Assembly (NCBI RefSeq): GCF_901827155.1
Contig: NZ_LR594659.1
Coordinates: 3,906,001-3,970,000, forward strand
From: Variovorax sp. PBL-H6
GTDB lineage: Bacteria; Pseudomonadota; Gammaproteobacteria; Burkholderiales; Burkholderiaceae_C
Length of the DNA stretch: 64,000 bases
Direction: 5' to 3'
Under the pieces are notes generated by a model that was not told the DNA's origin, made no database searches, and saw nothing but the letters and a program-made list of their open reading frames with translations. How positions within the stretch are numbered: position 1 is the first letter of the stretch; every line of letters begins with the position of its first letter. Of the stretch, positions 33,934 to 42,001 are shown in pieces. The position numbers and the translations under genes were made by a program.

Positions 33934-34785
33934 ATGAACTCATTCGGCAAGACCCCTTCCAGTTTCGGCATCGAGCCCATCAGTCCCCAGCGCATCTACC
34001 AGGAGGTTGCGAGCCAGCTCCGGCGCAGCATCTCGGAGGGCAAGCTCAAACCGGGCGACAAGCTGCCGCCCGAACGCAACCTGGCGCAGATGTTCGGCGT
34101 CAGCCGCAACACCATGCGCGAGGCGCTGCGCGCGCTGGAGCTGAGCGGGCTGCTCGAGCTCAAGCTTGGCTCGGCCGGCGGCGCCTTCGTGCTGCCCGGC
34201 AGTTCGAACGCCGTGGTCAACGGCATGCGCGATCTCTACTTCCTCGGCGCCATCACGCCGGAGCACCTGACCGAGGCGCGCATCTCGGTCAGCTCAGCGG
34301 TGATTCGCATGGCCTGCGAGCGCATGACCGAGGAAGACCTGCAGGCGCTCGAGAAGACCGTCGCGCTCGCGGCAGAGATGGACAAGGCCGGCAACTTCGA
34401 GGAACGGACCAGGCACCACCAGGCTTTCCATGTCCTGCTGGCGAAGGCGACCCACAATCCCATCCTGCTGGCCACGACCGAGGGCATCATGGAGATCACG
34501 CGCCAGTTCGTGAAGGCGATCGGTCCCACCGAGGACCAGACCTACACCTTGCCCTCGCGCAGGCGCCTGCTCGCGCACTTGCGCAAGCGCGATGCGGAAA
34601 AGGCGGTCAAGGAGATGACGTCGGCGCTCACCAAGCTGCATCAGGGCTACATGGTCAAGGCGCGCGGATTGCCGCCCGGCGTTCCGGCAACGGCGCCGGT
34701 GACGGCTAGCGCGCCAGCACCAACCCGGCCGCCTCGCGGTCCCAAGCCTTCGAAAGGTCGCGCTCGAGTTCGCTCCGGAGCCTGA
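33934..34785 (+). CDS. GntR-family regulator, FadR subfamily, likely master regulator of the island
   Basis: A 283-residue regulator. Residues about 17-88 form the GntR winged helix, with LPPERNLAQMFGVSRNTMRE holding the arginines (R48, R58, R63) that contact GT/AC bases in FadR. Residues about 105-240 are an all-helical FCD effector domain with the RHHQAFHVLLAKATHN segment and H215 as possible metal or acid ligands. A Pro/Ala/Arg-rich tail of about 40 residues follows. FadR-subfamily proteins bind TNGTNNNACNA, which fits all 14 palindromes here. The frame opens upstream at 33865, inside the operator; the ATG at 33934 is preferred because it precedes the domain and leaves the operator untranslated. 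No strong ribosome site is visible. Its 3' end overlaps the convergent synthetase gene by 80 bases. Confidence 0.88.
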   Translation: MNSFGKTPSSFGIEPISPQRIYQEVASQLRRSISEGKLKPGDKLPPERNLAQMFGVSRNTMREALRALELSGLLELKLGSAGGAFVLPGSSNAVVNGMRDLYFLGAITPEHLTEARISVSSAVIRMACERMTEEDLQALEKTVALAAEMDKAGNFEERTRHHQAFHVLLAKATHNPILLATTEGIMEITRQFVKAIGPTEDQTYTLPSRRRLLAHLRKRDAEKAVKEMTSALTKLHQGYMVKARGLPPGVPATAPVTASAPAPTRPPRGPKPSKGRARVRSGA

Positions 34786-36358
34786 ACTTCTCGACCTTCT
34801 GGTTCACGGTCGTCGGCAGCTGGTCGCGAAACTGGATATAGCGCGGCACCATGAAGTAGGCCATGTTGCGCTGGCAGTGCTCCACCAGTTCCTTCTCGCT
34901 CACGGCAGCGCCAGACTTGAGGACGACGACCGCGCCGACCTCCTCGTCGTTGGTCTGCGTGGCCACCGGAAACACCGCGGCATTGGCGACCTCGGGATGG
35001 GTGGCGATGATCTGCTCGACCTCGAAGGCTGAGATGTTCTCGCCGCGGCGGCGGATGCAGTCCTTCTTGCGGTCGACGAACCAGAAGTAGCCGTCGGCAT
35101 CGATCATGCCGCGATCACCGGTGTGGAACCACTGGTTCCGGTTGGCAGCCAGCGTCGCCTCCGGCATCTTGTAGTAGCCGTTGGTCGCGCGCCATGGGTC
35201 GTCGCTTTGCAGCACCATCTCGCCGACCTCACCGGCCGGCAGCTCGAAGTCGTCTTCGTCGACGATCTTCACCCGAAATCCGCGGCGCGGCTTCCCGATA
35301 GAGCCGAGCTTCTCGCGCGGCTCGTTCGCGGTGAACGAGGTCACCATCCCGAAATCGGACAGGCCATAGTTGTTCATGGCCTTGAGCCCGAAACGCTTCT
35401 CGAACTCGGCCGCGTACTTCGGGGTGGGCGCCATGCTCACGAGGCGCAGGTCGTTGTCCGCGTCGTCCGGCGAGGGCGGACTGCTCCACAGGAAGCTGGA
35501 CATTGCACCGAGGAAGTTGGTGATGGTGGCGTGCGACTCGCGGATCTCGCCCCAGAACTTCGACACCGAGAAGCGCCGCGACAGCACCACCGACGCTCCG
35601 CAAACCAGCGCCGCCGCCGTGGCCGCGAGCAGCGCGTTGTTGTGGAACAGAGGCAGGCAAACGTAGAACACATCCGACGTCCGGTAGCCCTGGGCTTCAG
35701 CGGCGCTGGTCCCGTAGGTCAGCGCGGCAGCGTGCGAGAGCATGCTGCCCTTCGACGGCCCGGTGGTCCCGGAGGTGTAGGCCAGCATCAGCAGGTCGGA
35801 GCACTTCACCTCCGCTCCCCGAGGCGCATCGCCGGCCGACGCGATGCAGGTCTCGAAGTCGGCCACCTCGCACGCCGGCGACGCAGCCAGTGCATGCGCA
35901 GCGGCCTCGGCGGTGCGCACCACCAGCACCCGCCTGACCAGCGGCAGTTGCGGCAGCACCTCGGCCAGGCGATCCACCAGCGCGTCATCGACCACCACCG
36001 AATCGCAATCCGACTGGGTCAGGTAGTAGCGCAGCAGCTCGCCTCGCGCAGCCGTGTTCACCGGCACCGAGACAGCGCCCAGCTTGCCGATGCCGAAGAA
36101 GATCGCCAGGTGCTCGGCCGAGTTGCCCATCAGCACGCCGGTGTGGCGGCCCCTGGCCACGCCCAGGTCGGCCAGCGCATTGGCCACGCGGTTGGACCAG
36201 AGGTCCATCTCACGAAAGCTGAAGCGCCGGCCGGTGGCCGTTTCGGTGAGGAAGACCTTGTCGGGCGAATCGTTCGCCTGTCGCTGAAGGACCTTGGGGA
36301 AGGTGAGGTCGCGCAGCGCGTAAGTGTCCGCGCCCACCGCAGCGAGATTGGAAGTCAC
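34706..36358 (-). CDS. AMP-dependent acyl-CoA synthetase/ligase
   Basis: A 550-residue adenylate-forming enzyme that would activate a carboxylic acid with ATP and CoA. The phosphate-binding loop YTSGTTGPSKG is at residues 194-204. The adenylation motifs NNYGLSD, GYYKMPEAT, WFHTGDRG and DRKKDCIRRRGENIS follow in order, and the C-terminal catalytic lysine region is in PTTVNQKVEKFRLR. It resembles crotonobetaine/carnitine-CoA ligase-type enzymes. The start is a GTG at 36358 with AAGGA nine bases upstream, nine bases after the Bug receptor gene. Its end overlaps the regulator gene on the other strand by 80 bases, which may permit antisense effects. Confidence 0.92.
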   Translation of the reverse strand: MTSNLAAVGADTYALRDLTFPKVLQRQANDSPDKVFLTETATGRRFSFREMDLWSNRVANALADLGVARGRHTGVLMGNSAEHLAIFFGIGKLGAVSVPVNTAARGELLRYYLTQSDCDSVVVDDALVDRLAEVLPQLPLVRRVLVVRTAEAAAHALAASPACEVADFETCIASAGDAPRGAEVKCSDLLMLAYTSGTTGPSKGSMLSHAAALTYGTSAAEAQGYRTSDVFYVCLPLFHNNALLAATAAALVCGASVVLSRRFSVSKFWGEIRESHATITNFLGAMSSFLWSSPPSPDDADNDLRLVSMAPTPKYAAEFEKRFGLKAMNNYGLSDFGMVTSFTANEPREKLGSIGKPRRGFRVKIVDEDDFELPAGEVGEMVLQSDDPWRATNGYYKMPEATLAANRNQWFHTGDRGMIDADGYFWFVDRKKDCIRRRGENISAFEVEQIIATHPEVANAAVFPVATQTNDEEVGAVVVLKSGAAVSEKELVEHCQRNMAYFMVPRYIQFRDQLPTTVNQKVEKFRLRSELERDLSKAWDREAAGLVLAR

Positions 36359-36366
36359 GAGAGTCC

Positions 36367-37368
36367 TTAGTCGGAGGTGATGTTGTTGCGCTTGATGATC
36401 GCGAGCCAGCGCTGGTTGTGCTGTGCAAGCAGCGCCTGAAAGTCCGCCGGCGTGCTGCTGGTGGCGTGGATGCCGGCCTTCTCCATCGTCTGGCGGTAGT
36501 TCGGGTCGGCCACGGCTTGTTTCATCGCGGCGGCCAGCTTCGCCACGATGGGCGGCGGCAGCCCGGCCGGCCCGACGAGGCCGAAGAAGATCTCGAATGT
36601 CAGCTCGGGCGCACCGGCCTCGGCAACGGTCGGCAGGTTGGGCACCGCAGCATCGCGCTTCGGCGTGGTCACTGCCAGGCCCTTCAGTCGGCCCGACTTG
36701 ACGAGGGCGGAGGCCGAGGAAGTCGAGCCCAGCATCATGTCGACCTGCCCCGCCATCATGGCGTTGAAGCCGTCGATCTCGCCCTTGAAAGGCACGTGCA
36801 GCATGTCGATGCCGGCCGAGGTCTTGAACAGTTCTCCCAGCAGGTGCGGTGCACTGCCGTTGCCCGAGGACGCGAAGCTGAGCTTGCCCGGCTCCTTCTT
36901 CGCCAGGCCGACCAACTCGGCGACGCTCGTGACCGGCAGCTCCGGCCGGGTGACCATGATCCAGGACGAGATCGCCGCCAGGCTGATCGGCGCGAAGGCC
37001 TTGCCCGGGTCGTAGGGCGGATTCCTGCTGAGGTGCGGCGACACCGACATCGGGCTGTTGCCGCCCCATCCAAGCGTGTAGCCGTCGGGCGCAGCGCGCG
37101 CGACCGCGCCCATGCCGATCATGCCGCTCGCGCCGGCCCGGTTCTCCACCACGAACGGCTGGCCCAGCTGCGCCGAGAGGAGTTGCGCGACCAGGCGAGC
37201 CGACAGGTCGGTGGCGCCGCCGGCGGTGAACGGAACAACGATCGTGACGGGCTTGCGGGGGTATTCGGCATCCTGCGCGAGGGCCTGGCCGGCGCCGAGG
37301 AACACGAGCGCCTCCGTGGCGAGGACGGCGGCGATGAGACGGCGGGTGCGATCGAAGCGGAAGGTCAT
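36367..37368 (-). CDS. Bug/TctC-family periplasmic solute receptor
   Basis: A 333-residue receptor with a long signal peptide of about 31 residues ending in GQALA. The mature start EYPRKPVTIVVPFTAGGATD and the LGQPFVVENRAGASG block are typical of the family. The ATG at 37368 is chosen because GGAGA lies seven bases upstream; an ATG at 37380 is inside that ribosome site. It is cotranscribed with the acyl-CoA synthetase, suggesting that the bound acid is the synthetase substrate or a related compound. Operator site 7 is in the promoter gap. Confidence 0.93.
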   Translation of the reverse strand: MTFRFDRTRRLIAAVLATEALVFLGAGQALAQDAEYPRKPVTIVVPFTAGGATDLSARLVAQLLSAQLGQPFVVENRAGASGMIGMGAVARAAPDGYTLGWGGNSPMSVSPHLSRNPPYDPGKAFAPISLAAISSWIMVTRPELPVTSVAELVGLAKKEPGKLSFASSGNGSAPHLLGELFKTSAGIDMLHVPFKGEIDGFNAMMAGQVDMMLGSTSSASALVKSGRLKGLAVTTPKRDAAVPNLPTVAEAGAPELTFEIFFGLVGPAGLPPPIVAKLAAAMKQAVADPNYRQTMEKAGIHATSSTPADFQALLAQHNQRWLAIIKRNNITSD

Positions 37369-37393
37369 GCATGTCTCCATGGAGCTCGCAGGC

Positions 37394-37422
37394 ATGTTAC
37401 GCTAATTGGTCCATCCATTCAA
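37394..37422 (-). promoter_or_regulatory. Promoter of the Bug receptor/acyl-CoA synthetase operon
   Basis: On the minus strand TTGAAT (37422-37417) and TAACAT (37399-37394) are 17 bases apart, with operator site 7 lying almost wholly in the spacer. Confidence 0.45.
37405..37419. promoter_or_regulatory. GntR/FadR-type operator (site 7)
   Basis: ATTGGTCCATCCATT has the core TGGTCCATCCA, one base away from the consensus (TCCA for ACCA). It serves the 70-base gap between the leftward Bug receptor gene and the rightward double CoA-transferase gene. Confidence 0.72.
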
Positions 37423-37438
37423 TCATTTAGCATTTGCC

Positions 37439-40042
37439 ATGAGCCAGAAGGACGAGAGCGCGGCGCACCGGTTCCAACCTGCCGATGCACCCGGCGCGTT
37501 GCAGGGATTGAAGGTGCTGGAGATCTCTGGCGAGGTCGGCGACTATTGCGGGCTTCTGCTGGCAGGCCTCGGTGCGGACGTGGTGAAGATCGAGCCGCCG
37601 GAGGGCAGCCCGTCCCGGCGCATCGGTCCGTTCGCGGACGATGCAGCCGATCCCGAGCGATCGCTCTTCTTCTGGAACTACAACCGCGACAAGCGCTCCG
37701 TGGTGCTCGATCTCGAGCGCACGGACGGCCAGGCCGCGCTGATGCGCCTGCTCGAAGGCACCGACGTGCTTCTTTGCGGCCGTCTCGACGAGCTCGCCCG
37801 TCTCACCGGCATGGACATCGCGGCGCTCGGCGAGCGATTTCCTTCATTGATCACCGCGCGCATCACCCCTTTCGGCGACAACGGGCCATGGAAGGATTTC
37901 AAGGCCGGCGACATCGTGCACCTGGCACTCGGCGGCGTGATGATGAACTGCGGCTATGACCCCGATCCCGCGGGCCGCTACGACCTTCCGCCGATCGCAC
38001 CCCAGGCCTTTCACGCCAGCCACATCGCCTGCGAACAGGCGCTGGTCGGCATCCTGGCGGCACTGGTTTCGCGCGATGCGACCGGACGCGGGCAGGATGT
38101 GTCCTGCGCGGTGCACACGGCCGTCGCGACATCGACCGAGATGGACCTGATGAACTGGGTGATGCGCGCCGCCGCACAGCACCGCCAGACCTGCCGGCAT
38201 TCGGCGGAGCTGCCCAACCGCGCGAGCCCGCTCGCCCAGACGAAGGACGGGCGCTGGAACCTGGGCTGGATGGTGACGGCAGGCGACGAAGGCAATCTCG
38301 TTCGTTTTCTCGATGAATACGGCATGGCGTACGACCTCCAACCGCCTGACGGCCGGCGCGATCCGAAGGCGCGCGACGTGCCTGGCGCAACTCCCTTCGA
38401 CGAGCACAGGGCGCATGTCTTCGAGGTGGTGCAGCGATTCGTGCGCTGCTTTCTCCATCGCGATCTGCCCTGGCATGCGGCGCAGGAACATGGCCTCATG
38501 TGGGCGCCGCTGCGCAAGCCGCACGAGAACCTCGACGACCCGCACTGGCAGGCGCGCCGGAGCTACGCCTTCATCGAGCACCCGGAGCTCGGGCGCTCCC
38601 TGCCCTACCCCGGCGGCAAGTGGATGAGCACTGCCACGCGATGGCAGGCGCGGCGGCGCGCGCCCTTTCTGGGCGAACACAGCGAACAGGTGTTGAGCGA
38701 AGCACGCCCGCGGGTCGTGGCGCAGCCACGCCGTCCGATTCCGGGCAAGCCAGGGCTGTCTGCGCGCGGCAAGCCCTTTGCGTTGCAGGGCATACGCATC
38801 CTCGACTTCTCGTGGTTCCTCGCCTCGGCGGGCGGCACGCGGATGGTCACCGCGCTCGGCGCCGAATGCCTGAAGGTCGAGTGGAAGGCCAATGCCGACG
38901 CCCGGATGGGCGCGAACGCGCCCGTGGGCGGACGCGAGGCCCGGCGCGCCGCGACCGGTGTGCTGCCTGGCGTGAACATGCCCGAGATGGGCGGCCATTT
39001 CAACCACAAGAACGCGGGCAAGCGCGGCCTCTCTCTGAACATCCGCGATCCGCGCGGGCTCGACATCGCACGCAGGCTCGTCGCGATCAGCGACGTGGTC
39101 GCGGAGGGCTTCTCGCCTGGCGTGATGGAGCGCTGGGGCCTCGGCTACGAGGCGATGAAATCGATCAGGCCCGACATCATCTACGTGCAGCAGTCGGGGA
39201 TGGGCGCGAACGGCAGCTATGGGCGCATGCGTACCGTAGGCCCGATCGCTGCCGCCTTCACCGGCCTCTCGGAGATGTCGGGCCTGCCCGAGCCCGCGCC
39301 GCCTGCGGGCTGGGGCTATTCGTACCTCGACTGGATCGGCGCCTACTCCTTCGCACAGGCCATCCTCGCCGGGTTGCTGCATCGCAACCGCACCGGCGAA
39401 GGCCAGTGGATCGACGCCTCGCAGTGCGAGAGCGGCCTCATGGTCTGCGGCGTCAACGTGCTCGAATGGGTGTTGAAGCGCCGCGAATGGAAGCGCACCG
39501 GCAACCGCTCGCCCTATGTGCCGGCGGCACCGCACGGCGCCTACCGCTGCCGGGGCGAGGACCGATGGATCGCGATCGCGTGCTTCACGCAGGACGATTG
39601 GGACGCCTTCGTGCGCGCCAGCGGGCTGCCGGAGTTCGCGCTCGATCCGCGCTTCGCGTCGCTCGCGTCGCGCCTGGCGCACCAGGATGCACTCGATGCC
39701 CTGGTCGAACAATGGACCGCGACGCAGGAGGCCTATGACTGCATGGCCAGGCTGCAGGCTGCCGGCGTTGCAGCGGGCGTGTGCCAGACCGCCGAAGACC
39801 GATGCGACCGGGACCCGCAGCTCGCGCACGAGCAATGGATGACGGAGGTCACGGCGCCGCGCATCGGCACCTGGCCGGTCACGGAAATGCCGTTCAAGCT
39901 GTCGCATACGCCCTCGCACATGGGCGGCCTGCCGGTGCGCGGCGCGCCGCTCTACGGCGAGGACAACGAATACATCCTGGGCGAACTGCTCGGCTATTCG
40001 ACGGCAGCGATCCGCTCGTTCGCCGAGGACGACGTGATCTGA
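37439..40042 (+). CDS. Double-length CaiB/BaiF CoA-transferase (two tandem domains)
   Basis: An 867-residue protein with two class III CoA-transferase domains, at about residues 20-425 and 445-867. The first opens with GLKVLEISGEVGDYCG, and its FKAGDIVHLALGGVM keeps an aspartate (D158) at the place of the catalytic residue. The second opens with GIRILDFSWFLASAGG, but the matching place reads TVGPIAAAFTGLSEMSG, without an aspartate. One active half and one structural half is therefore likely, though this rests on an eye alignment. Such double proteins may be pseudo-heterodimers of subunits that are separate elsewhere. The start at 37439 is 20 bases downstream of operator site 7. It is a single-gene unit. 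Confidence 0.88.
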   Translation: MSQKDESAAHRFQPADAPGALQGLKVLEISGEVGDYCGLLLAGLGADVVKIEPPEGSPSRRIGPFADDAADPERSLFFWNYNRDKRSVVLDLERTDGQAALMRLLEGTDVLLCGRLDELARLTGMDIAALGERFPSLITARITPFGDNGPWKDFKAGDIVHLALGGVMMNCGYDPDPAGRYDLPPIAPQAFHASHIACEQALVGILAALVSRDATGRGQDVSCAVHTAVATSTEMDLMNWVMRAAAQHRQTCRHSAELPNRASPLAQTKDGRWNLGWMVTAGDEGNLVRFLDEYGMAYDLQPPDGRRDPKARDVPGATPFDEHRAHVFEVVQRFVRCFLHRDLPWHAAQEHGLMWAPLRKPHENLDDPHWQARRSYAFIEHPELGRSLPYPGGKWMSTATRWQARRRAPFLGEHSEQVLSEARPRVVAQPRRPIPGKPGLSARGKPFALQGIRILDFSWFLASAGGTRMVTALGAECLKVEWKANADARMGANAPVGGREARRAATGVLPGVNMPEMGGHFNHKNAGKRGLSLNIRDPRGLDIARRLVAISDVVAEGFSPGVMERWGLGYEAMKSIRPDIIYVQQSGMGANGSYGRMRTVGPIAAAFTGLSEMSGLPEPAPPAGWGYSYLDWIGAYSFAQAILAGLLHRNRTGEGQWIDASQCESGLMVCGVNVLEWVLKRREWKRTGNRSPYVPAAPHGAYRCRGEDRWIAIACFTQDDWDAFVRASGLPEFALDPRFASLASRLAHQDALDALVEQWTATQEAYDCMARLQAAGVAAGVCQTAEDRCDRDPQLAHEQWMTEVTAPRIGTWPVTEMPFKLSHTPSHMGGLPVRGAPLYGEDNEYILGELLGYSTAAIRSFAEDDVI

Positions 40043-40049
40043 TCGAGGA

Positions 40050-40616
40050 TCAGCCGAGGCCCAGCGCGCGGCGCTCCTTGAACACGAAATCCTCCTGATC
40101 CCGGCGGCCGGAGGCCCATCCGGGCACGGGCCTGGGCGCGTCGGGCGCTACGGGCGCCACCTGCTTCCAATCCGCGACCAGCGTGCGCTCGAGGATCTTC
40201 CACTCCCCGTTGCGGCGCTCGAAGCGATCGACATAGCGCGAGCAGGTCATGAGGTCCATGGCACCTTCCGGCGCCTTGCCGCCGGCGAGCTGCGCGAGCG
40301 CCTGCGCGGCTTCGGCCGGATAGCGCTGGGTGGTGCGCACGTAGGTCTCGACCAGCGCGAGATCGAGGCCGGCGAACTCGATCAGCATGTTGCTCACCGC
40401 ATGCATCGAGAAGGGAATGTCTCGATGGCGGTTGCGGATCCAGTCGATGAGGCCGTCCACGCCGCCGTCGAACGCGCCGTGGTGGTCGACCGCATCGGGA
40501 TGGAACACGGTGCGCATCGCGTCGAAGTCGAGCCGGTCCACCGAGCGGCACCAGCGGTACATGGTGTCCTGGATCGCCATGCGGTCAGCGATGCGCTCCG
40601 GGCTGTAGTCGTTCAT
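40050..40616 (-). CDS. SnoaL-like/NTF2-fold protein
   Basis: A 188-residue protein of the SnoaL-like polyketide-cyclase/NTF2 superfamily. The opening helix pair IADRMAIQDTMYRWCRSVDRLDFDAMRTVFHPDAV, with the DHHGAFDG turn, is typical of the family's dehydratase- or isomerase-like members. Cone-shaped NTF2 folds often act on ring compounds with Asp/His pairs, as in scytalone dehydratase and ketosteroid isomerase. A polar C-terminal extension follows the fold from about residue 150. It is the last gene of the operon starting at 43862, 10 bases after the Bug receptor gene. Another member of the superfamily lies at 47287-47829. Confidence 0.82.
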   Translation of the reverse strand: MNDYSPERIADRMAIQDTMYRWCRSVDRLDFDAMRTVFHPDAVDHHGAFDGGVDGLIDWIRNRHRDIPFSMHAVSNMLIEFAGLDLALVETYVRTTQRYPAEAAQALAQLAGGKAPEGAMDLMTCSRYVDRFERRNGEWKILERTLVADWKQVAPVAPDAPRPVPGWASGRRDQEDFVFKERRALGLG

Positions 40617-40626
40617 CGTCGTCTCC

Positions 40627-41595
40627 TCATTCGGGCGAAAGATTGGCCTGCTGCATCACGCGCATCCAGATCTGCTGGTCGTTGCGGATCAGCTCGCCGA
40701 ACGCGGCCGCATTGCCAGGCTTCGGTGTCATGCCCAGGCCCCTGAGCTTTTCCTGCATGGCGGTCTCGGCCACTGCCTTGTTCACCGCATCGTTGAGCCG
40801 AGCGATCACATCCGGCGGCGTGCCCGCCGGTGCGGCCAGGCCGAACCACGCGAGCACGCTGAACCCGGGCAGCGACTCGGCAATGGCGGGCACATTCGGC
40901 AGCAGCGGGCTGCGCTGGGGCGAGGACACGCCGAGCATGCGCAGCCTGCCGGTGCTGACGAAGGCATTGATCGCGTCGGACGGCGTGGTGATCACGACCT
41001 TGACGTCGCCCGCGAGCACCGCGTTCGTGGCCTGCGACGAACCCTGGTAGGGCACGTAGACCATCTTCAGGCCGGCCATCTGGTTGAAGAGCTCGTTCGT
41101 CAGGTGGCCCAGCGAGCCGCGACCGGCGGAGGCGTACTCGAGCTCGCCAGGGCGTGCCTTCGCATACGCGATCAGCTCGGCGATGCTGTTGGCCGGAATC
41201 ACCGGATTGAGCAGGAACACCATCGGCGTCGTGGCGACATTGGCCACCGGCGCGAGGTCCTTGATGGCGTCGTAGCCGGCCGTCTTCTGCATCAGGGAGG
41301 TGGTGATGGTGCTGTTGCCCGCCTGCAGCAGGGTGTAGCCATCGGGCGCCGCGTTCTTGACGTACTGCGTGCCCATCGTTCCGCTGGCCCCCAGGCGGTT
41401 GTCGATAACGATCGGCTGGCCGAGCAGGCGCTGCAGCGGCTCCTGGAGGTTGCGGCACAGCACGTCGCCCGTGCCGCCTGCTGCAAAGGGCACGACGATG
41501 CGGATCGGCTTGCTGGGGAAGCCCTGCGCGCGGGCCATGCCGTACGGCAGGCTCGCCAGGGCTGCGGCGCCCATGAGCTGGCGGCGTGAAATCAT
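40627..41595 (-). CDS. Bug/TctC-family periplasmic solute receptor
   Basis: A 322-residue receptor. The signal peptide has an SRRQLMG start that resembles a twin-arginine leader and ends at ARA near residue 23. The mature protein opens with FPSKPIRIVVPFAAGGTGD, followed by LGQPIVIDNRLGASG and PDGYTLL. The ATG at 41595 has CAGGAGAC upstream. It is related to the receptor at 50353-51318 (both have QEPLxRLLGQPIVI). It lies between the DUF35 and SnoaL-like genes in the operon under site 8. Ligand unknown. Confidence 0.92.
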   Translation of the reverse strand: MISRRQLMGAAALASLPYGMARAQGFPSKPIRIVVPFAAGGTGDVLCRNLQEPLQRLLGQPIVIDNRLGASGTMGTQYVKNAAPDGYTLLQAGNSTITTSLMQKTAGYDAIKDLAPVANVATTPMVFLLNPVIPANSIAELIAYAKARPGELEYASAGRGSLGHLTNELFNQMAGLKMVYVPYQGSSQATNAVLAGDVKVVITTPSDAINAFVSTGRLRMLGVSSPQRSPLLPNVPAIAESLPGFSVLAWFGLAAPAGTPPDVIARLNDAVNKAVAETAMQEKLRGLGMTPKPGNAAAFGELIRNDQQIWMRVMQQANLSPE

Positions 41596-41611
41596 GGTTG
41601 TCTCCTGGAGT

Positions 41612-42001
41612 TCAAGAAGGCCTGAAGACAGGGAATGACGGTTCGCTGCCGCCGGCGTCCCAGGCAATTTCGACGGCCCGGCCGATGGCCAGGTTCTCGT
41701 AGGGCGCGACGATGCGCGCCAACATGCGCGGTCCCTCTTCGAGCGCGACCAGCGCGAGCGGATAGGGCACTTCGCCCGCGAGATGCGGTGGCGACACGCG
41801 GCTCAAGGTCAGGGCCAGGATGGTTCCGCGTCCGCTGGCTTCGCGCCATTCCACGCCGGCTTCGCTGTAGAGGCTTTGCGGCCGCGGATAGAACTGCGCC
41901 CGACTGCTGACCGCGTCGAACTGCAGCATCAGCTTGCGTTCCCTCAGGCCCTGCCAGAAAGGGGCGCCCAGGTCGCTGTGGTGGGAAGGTGTCTGTTTCA
42001 T
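41612..42001 (-). CDS. DUF35 OB-fold protein lacking the zinc-ribbon cysteines
   Basis: A 129-residue DUF35-family protein. Alignment by eye with the intact homologue at 21679-22137 shows that the four zinc cysteines are replaced at the exact spacing: D29, S32, S43 and S46 stand for C43, C46, C57 and C60. The OB-fold part (TILALTLSRVSPPH, YPLALVALEEGPRMLARI) is preserved. Thus it cannot bind zinc in the usual way but may still support its thiolase partner, which is directly upstream with an ATGA overlap. The reading frame is intact and the gene is in an operon, so it is probably functional and not decayed. Confidence 0.82.
   Translation of the reverse strand: MKQTPSHHSDLGAPFWQGLRERKLMLQFDAVSSRAQFYPRPQSLYSEAGVEWREASGRGTILALTLSRVSPPHLAGEVPYPLALVALEEGPRMLARIVAPYENLAIGRAVEIAWDAGGSEPSFPVFRPS

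Noticed and set aside
37844..39919. 691-codon open frame on the minus strand
   Set aside because: It lies entirely opposite the double CoA-transferase gene and encodes no recognisable domain; third-position GC bias supports the plus-strand gene.
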